Source: Stenogyne calaminthoides (Eukaryota; Streptophyta; Magnoliopsida; Lamiales; Lamiaceae). From it: 64,000 nt of DNA. This document shows, piece by piece, positions 24,509-35,689 of this stretch (its first letter is position 1; every line of letters begins with the position of its first letter). The translations under genes were made by a program, and so were the position numbers. The notes below the pieces were generated by a model. It did not search any database, had not been told where the DNA came from, and saw only the letters and a program-made list of their open reading frames with translations. Location of the stretch: NCBI GenBank assembly GCA_037126765.1, contig JBBCBC010000016.1, forward strand, positions 16,852,728 through 16,916,727, read 5' to 3'.

Positions 24509-26068
24509 TGTAGGTCGACGGGTTATGTGAGGCGTAAGTCTAGAGGGGAGGGTGAATAGACTTACGAAAAACTTTTCGTGCGGATCGGTGTGCGAGCAGA
24601 TACCGATCATGCGAGTGAATCGATTTGGTGCGATAACTAACTTCTTGAACGCGGAAGGCTAGATCGATTCCCAGAACTATCGATTAATCGATGTGTGCGG
24701 AAGCTTTTTAAGTTTTACCGATGTGTGAAAAACCGGTTTGTATAAATCGATTCCAAGTTTTATCTTTTAATCGGATGACGTAAATATCAAAGTCCGGACG
24801 ATCGAAGCTTGGTGCTATCTAATCTTAACTTAGAATATGTATGCGCTTTAAGATTGTGCGATGTGAGAGCGATTAATCAAAAGCAATAAAAGGCACACAA
24901 GATTTATAGTGGTTCGGACAAACTAGTCCCCGGCCCACTCTTCCCTTTCACAAGGGCACCAACTTAACCGATTTTAACCGATTGGACTTAGTTTAGTGTG
25001 TTAGTCCAACCAAGACACCAACAGATGTTTTAAGAGTTCTCACTCAACCGATCCTTAAATCAAGATTAGAAACCCTAGATCGAAATCTTCTTTAAACAAC
25101 TTATCCTAACTTGGGGTTTGGGTAAGATTGTTGAGGTTCAACTATGAAATCTTTCTTTGCATTACAAATGACCTAAAAAGCTAGATGAAAAGATTTCTTG
25201 CTAAGAACTTATGGGATGAACACAATATAAAATAAGCTTGTTGTTGTGTTCTTTCGTATGGAAATCGACTATAGTTTGAGCTTCGTGATTATGTTGTTTG
25301 TCCAAGCATTTCCGTGTTTCACTCGAAGTGTGATCCCATATTTATAGACCTTGAGATCAAAGAGCGTTGGAGAGCAATTTGAATCTCGAAGCTATTTTAG
25401 GTAGACTTGCGGGCTTGATGTGGCGTGCTTCAGAGGCGGCATGGCCGAAAAGCGTGAATGTGTATTTTATAGCCGTTTGAGAGAGCAACATCGAATCCCA
25501 TGAGTATCGATTACGTTCATACGTGTCTCTTCCTTATTGGATGGAAGCCTTGTTTTGCGGTGTTGTTCCTCCAACTAAGGTTGGTATTCATCTTGTTCGG
25601 ATCGCAGACGATGATAAGATAAAACATCGATTTTCATCTTGGAGTCGATCGTCGGTCTGAATCGATGATCCAACGATGGAGTCTTGGCGCTGTTGACTCT
25701 AGCTTCAACCGGGCGACTCTACTGATGTAGGTCTTCGATGTCGATATTACGGAAGTCATCGATCTTCTAGTATTCGAGGTTTGAGCTTCATGACTTCGGC
25801 TGAGTTATCGACTAGATCGATTCGATCCGATCTTCCGTTCGTTTAGCATTTCGCCTGTCCGGGATATCGGCTTTTCTTCCGATTCTTGGATCGACCTTTA
25901 CATATTGAGTTCCCCTCAATATGTGACCTATCTATTACATCGCTTTTTTCTATACAATCATTATCAACTGGTCTCCTATCGCGATAATGTAAACATCGAT
26001 TCATTAACAGTTCCATTGGTCCTATTACATGTGTTTTTGGAACTTTCATCAAAACTATAAATTTCCCA
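24509..26068 (-). repeat. 5' LTR of Sirevirus B
   Basis: About 1.56 kb. On the minus strand it starts near 26068 (the terminal TGT seems lost, as 'cccagtcgg' follows where CCCAACA is expected) and ends at 24509, next to the PBS. A TATA box (minus TATAAATA) is at 25339-25346. It is homologous to 12577-13128 and to 55585-55989 plus 57646-57682. Confidence 0.88.
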
Positions 26069-26089
26069 GTCGGTCCTTAATCCGAAGAA

Positions 26090-27578
26090 AAACATCTTGC
26101 GGGGGGGGTATGGTGAGCTCGAAGGTAGCGGTCAAAATGAACCGATTCCCCCTTGCTCCTCCAATCGCCTTCTTGACTTCTCCCTTCTTCCATCTCGGGC
26201 TCTCTGGTTCAGTTGAAGCATCGGTGAGGATCAAGCGATAGATCACTCAGAGCTCATCAAAAATACGCTCCTGAGCCTCGGACAAAGAATGTTGTCTTGG
26301 TCAGTCCTCGGTTTGCATCACGAGTGGGTTACGAGGACTGGTGGCATATCCCTCGAGTTGGCTCGTTCGGTCGAGTTGCACATCTTCGGATCGACTCTCA
26401 GCGGCTCTTAGTCTCGAGCTTGCACATCGAGGTAGGTATCTTTGAGGTCTGAGCTCCTTTAAAAATTTCTGAGAAATTTTTATCGAAATCGAGCGATGTC
26501 TCGAAAGCACCTCGAGAGAAGACACCGCTCCTCGATCGATCTGTGTCCTAGAGATAACCTAAGCCAACACTTGTAATGGTGAACTCGGGCGGTTTGGCCC
26601 TCAGGTTGAATCTCTTCAGAATCACTTCCATCTTCATCGGTGAGAACCACCAATCTTCTGCGTTTTAGAGCAAGATCCTTCTATTTCAACATCTTTGCCT
26701 CCAACAAAACCTTCCCCCTGGTTTGTTGGGTCTCTTTTTCAGCAGCCCCAGAAGGTGATTCTACCTTCTTTTCTCTCTTCCCCCTGAAGGTTTGCTTTTT
26801 GCAAGAATGGGTTTAAAGAGAATTTTGGACTTAGGGAATGAGGTCGAATTGGCGAAGATATCCTCCTCCTCTCTGCACATCTCCAAAATATAAGCAATTT
26901 TGGTGGCATGGTGGATCTTGCCTTTGATTGAGATCGCCCCGTCAACCTTCCTCAAAACTTTGGTCTGCTCACTCACCATCTGAATCAGGAATTTCAGCCA
27001 GTTGAAGTCAGTGGTGGGTGAGGCCTCGATCGCCGCCATCATGTCGAGCTTGGGTCTTCGATCCGCTCAAAACTCCCCGCAAGACTCATGATGCACTTGC
27101 TCACAATATCCATCAAAACACGATATTGTGGCTTCAGGTGCCTTTTATGCAGTGTCGCCTCAAACTTCACAGGATTCTCAGCAATCCTATCTAAGTATTC
27201 CTGCTCTCTACCCGACATATACATCGTAGGATCCTCTCCTCTATCACAGAGCTCAAAAACATCATTCAGATTTTTCAGAATTATGTACAAATCCCTCTCA
27301 AAATCTACGTATTTGGACGATTGCTCTAAATGTGATACGATAATCGAATAATGCATACCATCTTCTTCATCTATCTTCAAGTTATAGATGAATTCAATTA
27401 CCTCTTTCGCAAACTCCTGGTCTGGTCGATTTGCGACTAGTTGGGTGAGTTTAGCCAGTTGAATCATATGCAGAGCCTCCTCTTCTGGCTTTGAGTTGGT
27501 TGTGCTTTCGAGTGAGACAACGAACTCGTACCAAGGCTTGTTGGTTTCGTCTAATTTTTCGAACAAGGTTGGGGCCAT
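26090..27578 (-). pseudogene. Extra ORF downstream of pol (Sirevirus C), N-terminal half
   Basis: The best-preserved copy of this ORF. The ATG at 27578 sits in a favourable context (AAAATGGCC), about 130 bp after a TATA box. The first 180 codons are open to a stop at 27039, and include 'NKPWYEFVVSLES', 'EEEALHMI', 'EFAKEVIEFIYNLKIDEEDG' and 'CDRGEDPTMYMSGREQEYLD'. The frame then shifts, and the next piece (27042-26761) continues with 'DFNWLKFLIQMVSEQTKVL'. Further pieces decay towards 26090, where element B interrupts it. It is acidic overall with no signal peptide or membrane segment in the visible part. I recognise no known domain. Confidence 0.7.
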
Positions 27579-27705
27579 TTTAGAGATTGATTTAAGAAAT
27601 GAAGCTTTAGGGTTTTGGGAATTTCTGGGCAAAGGGGATTTTTATTTGCAGAGGATTTGGGAACGAAGAGTTTGATAAAATTTTGGCTTGAAAGGCTTCT
27701 TAGGG

Positions 27706-27713
27706 TATATATA
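27706..27713 (-). promoter_or_regulatory. Putative internal TATA box upstream of the extra ORF in C
   Basis: The minus strand reads TATATATA, 128 bp before the ATG at 27578, followed by a C/A-rich leader without upstream ATGs in good context. Equivalent elements occur in A (8140-8147) and B (16528-16535). Confidence 0.55.
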
Positions 27714-28239
27714 GCTTCAAGATCGTGGGGAATCGTGTTGGTTAGGTGAAAAACAACGGTTGAGATTAATCTCCGATTAATCGGTATTATCTGAACCAAT
27801 CGATCTCAAAAAGTAAGCCGCCAAACCATCCTCATTGGTCATTAATGTAGCGAGCATTAAATGATTGTTGACCTTCTTGAATTTAAAACGATCCCAAGAT
27901 TAAAAAACATTCCTTCGGTGTTTTGTATTTATTGCGAATGATTCTTGAGCTTTACTTAAGCAATAAATGAGTTGCATGAGTCATTACTTCTTGGACTAAT
28001 TTCCTATCTGTCGGTCTTCTGAAATCTTCGACCTTGATAAAATGTCGATTATGATCGAATCTTGAATTGGTTCAAGATATCTCTTGAGTCTTGACCTTGA
28101 AGAATCTGAGTTCCACGAGACTCAATTCGGTATTTCCATTTTATCCTAAGTTTCTCAAGAGAATTTCGAGAAAAACTTCATGCATCGAAAACCTTCAATT
28201 TTTGAGATTTACTCTATACACCTAGTTCTAACATCCCTA

Positions 28240-29680
28240 ATTCAACGAAAGTTCACGAAATCTTGATTTAGCCAAAGGTTTAGTCAAGATATCGAACTTT
28301 TCGCTTATCAAGATGAATTTTCTCCATCCTTATGTCTTTTTTCTCGACATGATCTCTCGATGAAGTGATGTCCGATATCCACATGCTTGCATCGGTGTGC
28401 AATCTGGGATTTTGTGAAATAGCAATGGCACTATTATTGTCACAAAATATTGGTACTTCATTGGCTTCAACTTTATAATCCCTTAATTGTTTATGCGAGG
28501 CAAAGAATCGAGCACGGCGACTTCTGCGCAGACCATGTATTCAAACCATTAATCTTTGGTTACTATCGAGGAGGTGCATTTTCTTCGAAAACCAAGATAT
28601 CACTTACTTCCTAGAAATTGACAAGTTCTGAAGTGGACTTCTGTCAATTCGCAACCTCCATAATAAAGACATCGAGTAACCGGTTAATTTAAGGTTATCA
28701 TCACTAGATACCACAATCCTCTATTATTCATTGTGCCTTTAAGATACTTCAAGATCTTTTGGCAACCTCCATGTGACTAGCCTTAGGATTAGCTTGGTAT
28801 CTTGCACATATCCCAACAAAGAAATGTTATATCAGGCCTACTTGGCGTGAGATAGAGCAATGATCCAATGATTCCTCTATAATCGGTGATGGCTTCTCGA
28901 TTTGCCTTCGAGAATTAGGATCCATCTTATAGTTAGTATTCATGGGAATCCTAATCAGATTGCAATTTGTACACCATATTTTGGCAATCGGATCTACGGT
29001 GTACTTTGCCTGGTTGATGAATATTCCTTCATTTGATTGTTTCACTTGAAGACCTAGAAAGAAATTCATCTCTCTCATCATTGACATCTCAAACTTGCCT
29101 TTCATCAGTGTTGAAAACTTTCACACAGCTGATGGTTTGGAGATCCAAAAATGATGTCATCAACATATATCTGAACTAGTAAGATATCTTCCCCATCCTC
29201 TATCCCTGAACGAGTTCTATCAACGATTCCTTTGACAAAACCATGGTCAAGAAGAAACCGAGAAAGAGTATCATACCATGCTCTTGGTGCTTGCTTGAGA
29301 CCATACAAAGCTTTTCTGAGCCTGTAAACTTGGTCATTCTGTTTGAAACCAGGAGGTTGTTCCACATAAACCTCTTGTTTAAGCACACCGTTCAGAAATG
29401 CACTTTTCACATCCATTTGATAGACTGTGAACTTCATGTGGGTAAAACAAATGCAAGAAACAATCGATGGCTTCTAGTCTTGCAACAGTGCAAAGGTTTC
29501 ATCATAATCCAAGCCTTCTTCTTGGGAATAACCTTGTCAACTAGCCTTGCCTTGTTTCTTACAATGTTGTTGTTTTCATCTCTTTTATTCTTGAAAACCC
29601 ACTTGGTTCCAATGACATTGTGCCTTTTCGGGTCTATCTACCGGCTCCCATACTTCATTCCTTGAGAATTGATTATTTCA
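28240..29680 (-). pseudogene. Reverse transcriptase-RNase H of Sirevirus C, partly open
   Basis: RT is readable over 110 codons (29437-29105): 'QMDVKSAFLNGVLKQEVYVE', 'LYGLKQAPRAWYD', then YVDD at 29156-29167 with both catalytic aspartates. The next piece (29105-28827) has 'KGKFEMSMM' and 'FFLGLQVKQSNEGIFINQ'. These blocks are the ones usual for the Sirevirus branch. The N-terminal RT part (29680-29440) and RNase H (about 28800-28240) are broken by frameshifts. RT-RNase H would copy element RNA into DNA in the particle. Confidence 0.85.
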
Positions 29681-30539
29681 TCTTGCATAAGAATAATCCA
29701 ATAAGAATCTTGTAGAGCTTCACCAATCTCGGTGAGGTTCTTTTCTCCGATAGGAAGCAGTGAGAATAGTGCACTTTCACCATGGAACCTTCTTGTTTTA
29801 ACACCTTCGGTTAGATCACCCACAATTTGACTTGTAGGATGACTATCTAACCATTTCCTTATTGATGTTCCTGTTTCAAAGAGTATCCTCAACATTTGAA
29901 ATGTTAGGTTGATTAAATCAAGAAACGAGGGAACAACGTAAGCGAGGAGAAAGGGAATCATCTTCCTCGTGGAAATTCTATTCTTCACAACATTGTCGAG
30001 ACATTTGTTCCCCTTTGGTTGATAGATTCAGAATTTGCTCGGTTTGTGACCACATCTTCATTGGCATCACATACCGAGTCCGAGGCGGGTGTCTGCTCAG
30101 ATTGGTCACCTTTGGAGTGTTGGTTTTTCCGAGTCTCACCATCCCGAGTTCCATCCCTAACTTCTTTATTCGAGTCCGAGTCACCCAATCATAGGATGTG
30201 GTGATTTCTTCTTTTTCGTGTTCAATTGGATGATTTATCTTTCATTTCAGGCTTAATCTGGTGATCCTCTTAGTCGGGTTCATCGCATCATGTTCTGTTT
30301 CTTCCGAACACAAGTAGATTCATCAAAAAACAACATGAGGTGTTTCCTCCACAATAAGAGTCCTACACGGTTGTAAACTATGAAAGCTTTTATCGACTTG
30401 AGAATATCCTAAGAATATTCCTTCATCGACTTTTACTATCAAATGTTTTCAACCGATCTTTAGCATTATTGTGTATGAAACACTTGCAACCAAACACACG
30501 AAAAGAAAAAACAAGAGGCTTCCTTTCATTCCAAAGCTC

Positions 30540-31350
30540 ATAGGGTGTTTTGCCTTGACTCTTGGTCAGCATGGATCTGTTCTAAGAGTAGAATGCAGTG
30601 TTGACAGCTTCAGCCCAAAATCTTTTAGGAATATCACCAAATTTATTATTGTCCTTGCGAACTTCTTTTCGAGTTATGTTCATTCTTTCAGCAACACCGT
30701 TTTGTTGAGGGGTCCTTGCAGCTGATGTTTTATGTGAAATTTCATTCTCGCACAATAATCGGATATGATATGATTTATAAACCGGAGTTCTTTTTGTCGA
30801 TCGATTTTGACCACACTCAAATTTTTTCTCAATCTTGAGCCTTTTCAAGAACTCTGGCGACTTTTATCGAGTCTCTTTCTTCCGAAAGTAAGAATATGAC
30901 CCAAGTATATCTTGAGTAGTCATCAACTACTACCAATGTGTATTTCCTGCCATTAGTGCTTACTGGTGTTATAGGACCAAAAAGATCCATATGCAGTAAC
31001 TGAAGTGTTCTGTCAGTAGAAACCTCTACTTTGCTTTTAAATGATGCTTTTACTTGTTTTCCTTTCTGGCACGCATCACAAATATGTTCCTTACTGAACA
31101 CTTCATTAGGCAACCCTCTCACAAGAGCTAATCTTGCAAGCTTGTTCAGGGTTTTGAAATTTAGGTGATTCATTCTTTTATGCCATAACCAACTGGTATC
31201 TGTGGAATTTCTAGCAACCAAACATGTATCTTTAGGAGTTGAACTCCAATCAGCAAGATACACATTCCCTTTTCTTGTACCAGTCAGTAATACTTTCTGT
31301 GATGTATCATCTTTCACAAAACATAAGTTCTTAGAGAACTCAACATTAAA
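30540..31350 (-). pseudogene. Integrase of Sirevirus C, N-terminal half open
   Basis: One open stretch (31317-30829) carries the zinc-binding region ('LWHKRMNHLNF' histidines, 'CDACQKGK' cysteines) and the catalytic core with 'HMDLFGPI' and 'VVDDYSRYTWVIFLL'. The second catalytic aspartate lies in a damaged patch near 30830. The next piece (30848-30582) resumes with 'RTPQQNGVAERMN', including the catalytic glutamate. The open and broken parts differ sharply in CAG/CTG content. Confidence 0.85.
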
Positions 31351-31479
31351 ACCCTTATCGTAATTGGCTAATTGAAAGCAAGTTATGCTTCAATCGGATA
31401 CATATGAAAGACCATGGATATGCGATTTCAAAGTTCCGGATACCTGGAGTTATCCAAAACACCATGGATCTTTGTTCAA

Positions 31480-31960
31480 CATAGTCAATGAGTATCTTCT
31501 ATCCTCTCATATGTCTTGAACATCCTTTGTCAAGATACAATATATCGGGAGCTTTTTTCATCTCGCTCATCGGTGCCATGTGATCTTTAGTGGATTCGGT
31601 GCCCTTGTTTTCCTCAAAAAAACAGATCAATTCTTAGGTACCCAATTTGTGTAGGGTCCTACAAGGTTAGATGTACCTTTCGGAATCCAAATCTGCCTGA
31701 CAACTCTAATCACTTTAGAGTGGCTAATTTGTCTTCCATAAACATCAACATACACATCTACTACTTTGGGTGCCTTAGCAGTTTTCTGTGTATGTGTGCT
31801 AGCTTTAGCATGAACATGGGCTTTTGAATTCTTCTTTGGTTCAGGCCTTTTGTTCAGATGCTTAGGCTTTTTTTGTGCGGCCGGTCTAAATCTTTGATGA
31901 CTTCGGGTTCGGATAACATTTACCCTTAGGCAAGTGGGGTTCGGGTTATGCATCTTTGAA
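31480..31960 (-). pseudogene. Protease and Gag-protease linker of Sirevirus C
   Basis: The piece 31953-31627 ends in 'IWIPKG...GPYTNWVPKN', a Trp/Pro/Lys motif pair that precedes the protease in Sirevirus polyproteins. It is Lys/His/Ala-rich before that. The active-site block at 31537-31511 reads 'YLDKGCSRHM': the expected DSG has become DKG, so the protease is probably inactive. Element B keeps DSG at the same site. Confidence 0.75.
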
Positions 31961-31999
31961 ATCTGGGTCTTTCAAAGATAATCGAGGACTTGGTCTCTT

Positions 32000-34030
32000 C
32001 GGTGAGAATGTCTGTTGAAAGTGTTTTCATCATCGAGGATTCCTCTCGATGGTTCGATGATGGAGCCTTTCGGGTTTGCTTTCTTAGCCCCGAGGCTTTG
32101 AAGTACTTGCTCGAAACTTTCCAATCGATCCTTTCGGGTTTTCTAGCCTTTACGAGGTTTGGGCTTTCTAACCTAATCATTGGTTTTCTTTGAGACCATA
32201 GGTCCTTTTTCCTTGTCTACAACCTTGGGCATTACTTCAGTTTGAAGTGTAGGTGCCACTTGGTTTTTACAAAGATAGTCTTCTTGCTACTTGATGCAAA
32301 GCATTCGGATGACCTTGTGAGGTTCCCCCTGGAATAAATCCCAATCCAGTTTTTATAGTGGCAGATCTCTGGTAACTCTGAATTTCATCTATTACATTAG
32401 ATGCTTTATTCAATAGAGTTAACTTCTTCTGTGCACTATCCTCACAGTTCTGTAGAGTTTTATGCTTCTCGAGAGGTCATTGAACTTCGGTTTTGATTAT
32501 TTGAATCTCTTGATGGATTTCTCTAGCTTTTGATTAGGGACATTATCAACTTCTCTTTCTCGAGAGTTGTACTTTCGAACATCCAGTTCATCGGTAGCTC
32601 CCATTGATTTGAGAAGTGATTTCAATATTGCTAGAGTCTTTCCATTTTAGATTTTGACTTTCGGTTCCTTATTCTCGCTCTTGAGTTTCATTTAGCGAGT
32701 TCTTAAAAAAGCATAGTCCTTCATCGATTCTCAAAAGAATCCATCAGGTCAAAAAATGATTGTTTCTGATGGAACTTGAAAACTCTTGTCTTTGGTGTAG
32801 GAGCAACAACAGAGAAAGAAGAGTTTACCTCCTCAATGGCCATCAGACAGATGTCATCACTTTCCTTTGTCTCGAGAATATCTCATTTGAAAGAGCTAGA
32901 TCCCTCCTCAGAATGTTCTTCTTCTGCAACCATGGCCTCTTTGCTTGAGAACTTACGGTCTCTTTTTAGCTTGCCTTTTCTCTTTTCTCCTCAAGCACTC
33001 AAATCACGGACAATCATCTTTGGAAGTGACCTTTCTTCGACAATTATAGCATCTGTTGGTATCATCATCCTGATCATTTTCTTCTTTGGACTTGAAGTCT
33101 TTCCTCTTGGATGAAGATCCTTCAGCTTTCAGGTCCTTCTTCTTCTCAGTTGATCTGTCCTCAGGTTTCTTCTGGTACCTGTGGTTCCTGTAATAGCTTT
33201 TGTATTTTCCAAATCTACTATTAAGTCTGTCAAACCTCCTTGCCATCGATTCTTAGCTTTTCCTCAAGCTCATCCCGATTTTTTGGCATGGGGGTTCTCG
33301 AACTCTCTAGTTTTCTGAGGTTTTATCTTTGGCTTTTAAAGCCACATTCTTACTCGATGAAGAATCATCTTTGTTGTCAGCCTTTTTGGATTTCTTATCA
33401 ATTACAAATTCATAGGCCTTCAGCTCAGAGAAGACTTGTTGATATGGCATTGAACTAATGTTCTTGGTGTTTTCAATCACCTTTGCATGAATATCCCATT
33501 TCTTAGAAAGACCTCTAAGAATTTTCAATGCCACTTTTCTCTTTGTGGATATTTCTTTCCAAGTGCATTTAGATCATTCATGATCTTTAGTGAATCGACT
33601 TCCAATTTGTCTATTGATTCACCATCATCCATTTTCAAAACCCATCAAACTTTCCAATTGCCCTTTGAAAGTTTGTTTTCTTTTATATGATTTGTGCCTT
33701 GGCACATTCTGCCTAGTGTATCCCAAATCTCTTTAGCAATTATTACGGTGAGAGATCATTCCCATCACACCATCATCAATTGTCTTTGTATAGTGTGTCT
33801 TTTGCAATGTAGTCTAGATTGACTAACTTTCTCTCCTCAGAGTCCAGTTGGTCATCAGACTTAGGAAATTCTGCTCTAGGATCAATTCTCTCATCTTCTG
33901 TTCCTCTGGGATTCACCACATTAAATTGGAATGGTCCTTGAGAGACCACTCTCCACATACGCTCATGTTTGGAATCTGAGATGAGCTGCATTCTCGATCT
34001 CCATAGATCATAGTTCTCCACCGAGAACAT
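32000..34030 (-). pseudogene. Gag of Sirevirus C
   Basis: The N-terminal capsid part (34030-33776) begins near the 'ENYDLWRSRMQ' block typical of plant copia gag. A second piece (33534-33307) has 'KILRGLSKKWDIHAKVI'. A third (33246-33004) is Lys/Ser-rich and ends at the zinc knuckle. As written, the knuckle reads 'CYNCRRKVTSKDDC', lacking the histidine. The bases for the usual Gly-His-Phe are present but lie in another frame, between a one-base loss and a one-base gain. Beyond it, about 32980-32000 is broken in all frames. Gag would form the particle and bind RNA. Confidence 0.8.
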
Positions 34031-34160
34031 GGGAAGTTTTTAGAAGACATTTTTCTGATCTTTTGAAAAATAAAAAGTTTCAGCAAATAAGATCAGTTCA
34101 GATAGACCACAAGTATTTTTGAAAAATAAAACTTTGGTCAACACAGCAGGTGGTCAAGTT

Positions 34161-34180
34161 GAACCACTGCTCTGATACCA
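34161..34180 (-). promoter_or_regulatory. Primer-binding site of Sirevirus C
   Basis: The minus strand reads TGGTATCAGAGCAGTGGTTC, two bases inside the 5' LTR. It is complementary to the 3' end of plant initiator tRNA-Met and fixes the orientation and the 5' LTR. Confidence 0.93.
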
Positions 34181-34754
34181 CTTGTTGGTCCCGGTGCAAA
34201 CGAGTCTTACACGCGTGTATGGGGAATACACGTGTTCAAAGTGATTTTAAAACTTTTTTTCGAGGTCACTTGGGTCGATAATCACGAAGATTAGGTTACG
34301 AGAAGCCTGAGATCGCTCCGAGTCAAAGTCATCGAGGCGGTGATCTGGCGACTTTTCGGATACCTCGGATAATCCCAACCGAGTCACGAATGTCGAGATC
34401 CCGAGTTGCTTGGATCAGATAACTAACTTACTGAATCCTCAGAAGAGAGTTCAGTTTGGTAACTATCTATTCTAGCTACTCAGTCGTGCGGAATGGTTGG
34501 CCCTTTAGTTTATACTCGTTTTAAGCTTTGCTAAAAACCTTCCCTTTATGAAAATAGTGATTAAGTTGTGATTCACTTATGCAACTTCAGTGGATTGATT
34601 CCAACTGAATATCAGTGAAAAGTATGCTTTCAAAAACAAGTCAATGCAATGATTAAGCCACGAGATAAGGAAAGCAATAAAGAACACAAAGCAATTATAA
34701 TGGTTCGGAGACTCAAGCTCCCTACGTCCACTCTCCTAACTCTTGGAGAAATTC

Positions 34755-34985
34755 ACTATCAACTTCTGAGCTTTCTGACTACCTCGAAGTTTACTTACTC
34801 AACTCGGCCCTGAGTTTTCTGACTACTCCACGTAGTTTACTTACTCAACCCGACCTTGAGTTTTCTGACTACCTCCGTAGTTTACTTACTCAAAACACAC
34901 ACAAGCTTTCAGACTACCCCTGTAGCTTACTAACTTCTCCTCTAGAGTTTTCTGACTACTCCGCGTAGTTTACTAACTCTTTACA
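34755..34985 (-). repeat. Tandem hairpin repeats in LTR of C
   Basis: Five units of about 45-52 bp. Each holds 'tttctgactac', a 4-8 base spacer and 'gtagtttactnact'. ACTAC and GTAGT pair to form a hairpin in each unit. The array lies in the transcribed R/U5 side of the LTR, downstream of the TATA box on the minus strand. Confidence 0.75.
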
Positions 34986-35689
34986 ACTCTTCTCACCAAC
35001 AAACACACTCCAACTACCTTCTCAAGGGTTTGGGGTTTCTCGGTTGGTTTTCAACTAGGATGAGATATCCTTTACAATGAAGCACAATGCAAAGGGTTAG
35101 GATATCTCGACTAAGCTTTGGATAATTCTTATCAAGCTAGGCTTAGTATAGTGAGCTCTCTTCAATATAGAAGCACTTGGGAAATTCTAAGTTTTTCGAG
35201 TGCTTTAACTTTTGCAAGAATAAGTTTGAGCTCTTGAGTTGCGTATAAATTTCCCGTAACCTTACAATGAAGAGGGTCACCAGTATTTATAGGCATACAC
35301 CAATGTCACTCTTGAAAACTATCCGTTGGAGAGATAGCTCTGTGAGTTCCCTCTTATGGTGTGTGAGAAACGGCTATATTTAGGGTTTGAACCTCCCTAA
35401 CACGTTTTAGGCAATAGCCTTTCACGTAGCCGGTCTTCACTTTTTGCAGTCTGGAACTTTGTACATCTGACATCTTTTTCAGCGGCCTGTCACTGTCAGT
35501 GTCAGTATGGTACAGTGTTGTCTTCCTCTTTTTGACTTTTGTCTCCAGTTAAAGGTAGACACCTTCAACGGCTCTTTTGGTTACAAACTCTGAGTTTGAT
35601 ATAACCTTAACAACACTTCTGACTTAGTTCCTTTTGTCTGCATTTGAATGTCTTGGCAAATATCTATTTTCTAAGGAATTTCGATCTTC

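Larger units (their letters stand above)
12577..26068 (-). mobile_element. Sirevirus-like Ty1/copia retrotransposon B (family 2)
   Basis: Nearly complete on the minus strand: 5' LTR (26068-24509), PBS, gag, protease, integrase, RT-RNase H, extra ORF, PPT and part of the 3' LTR (13128-12577, the rest in the gap). The LTRs differ in sequence from those of A/C/E but share the terminal TGTTGGGA and the PPT. G (52574-57682) is a relic of the same family. Its right edge falls inside the extra ORF of element C, as expected if B inserted into C. The other flank is in the gap, so a target duplication cannot be checked. No open reading frame is intact. Confidence 0.85.
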
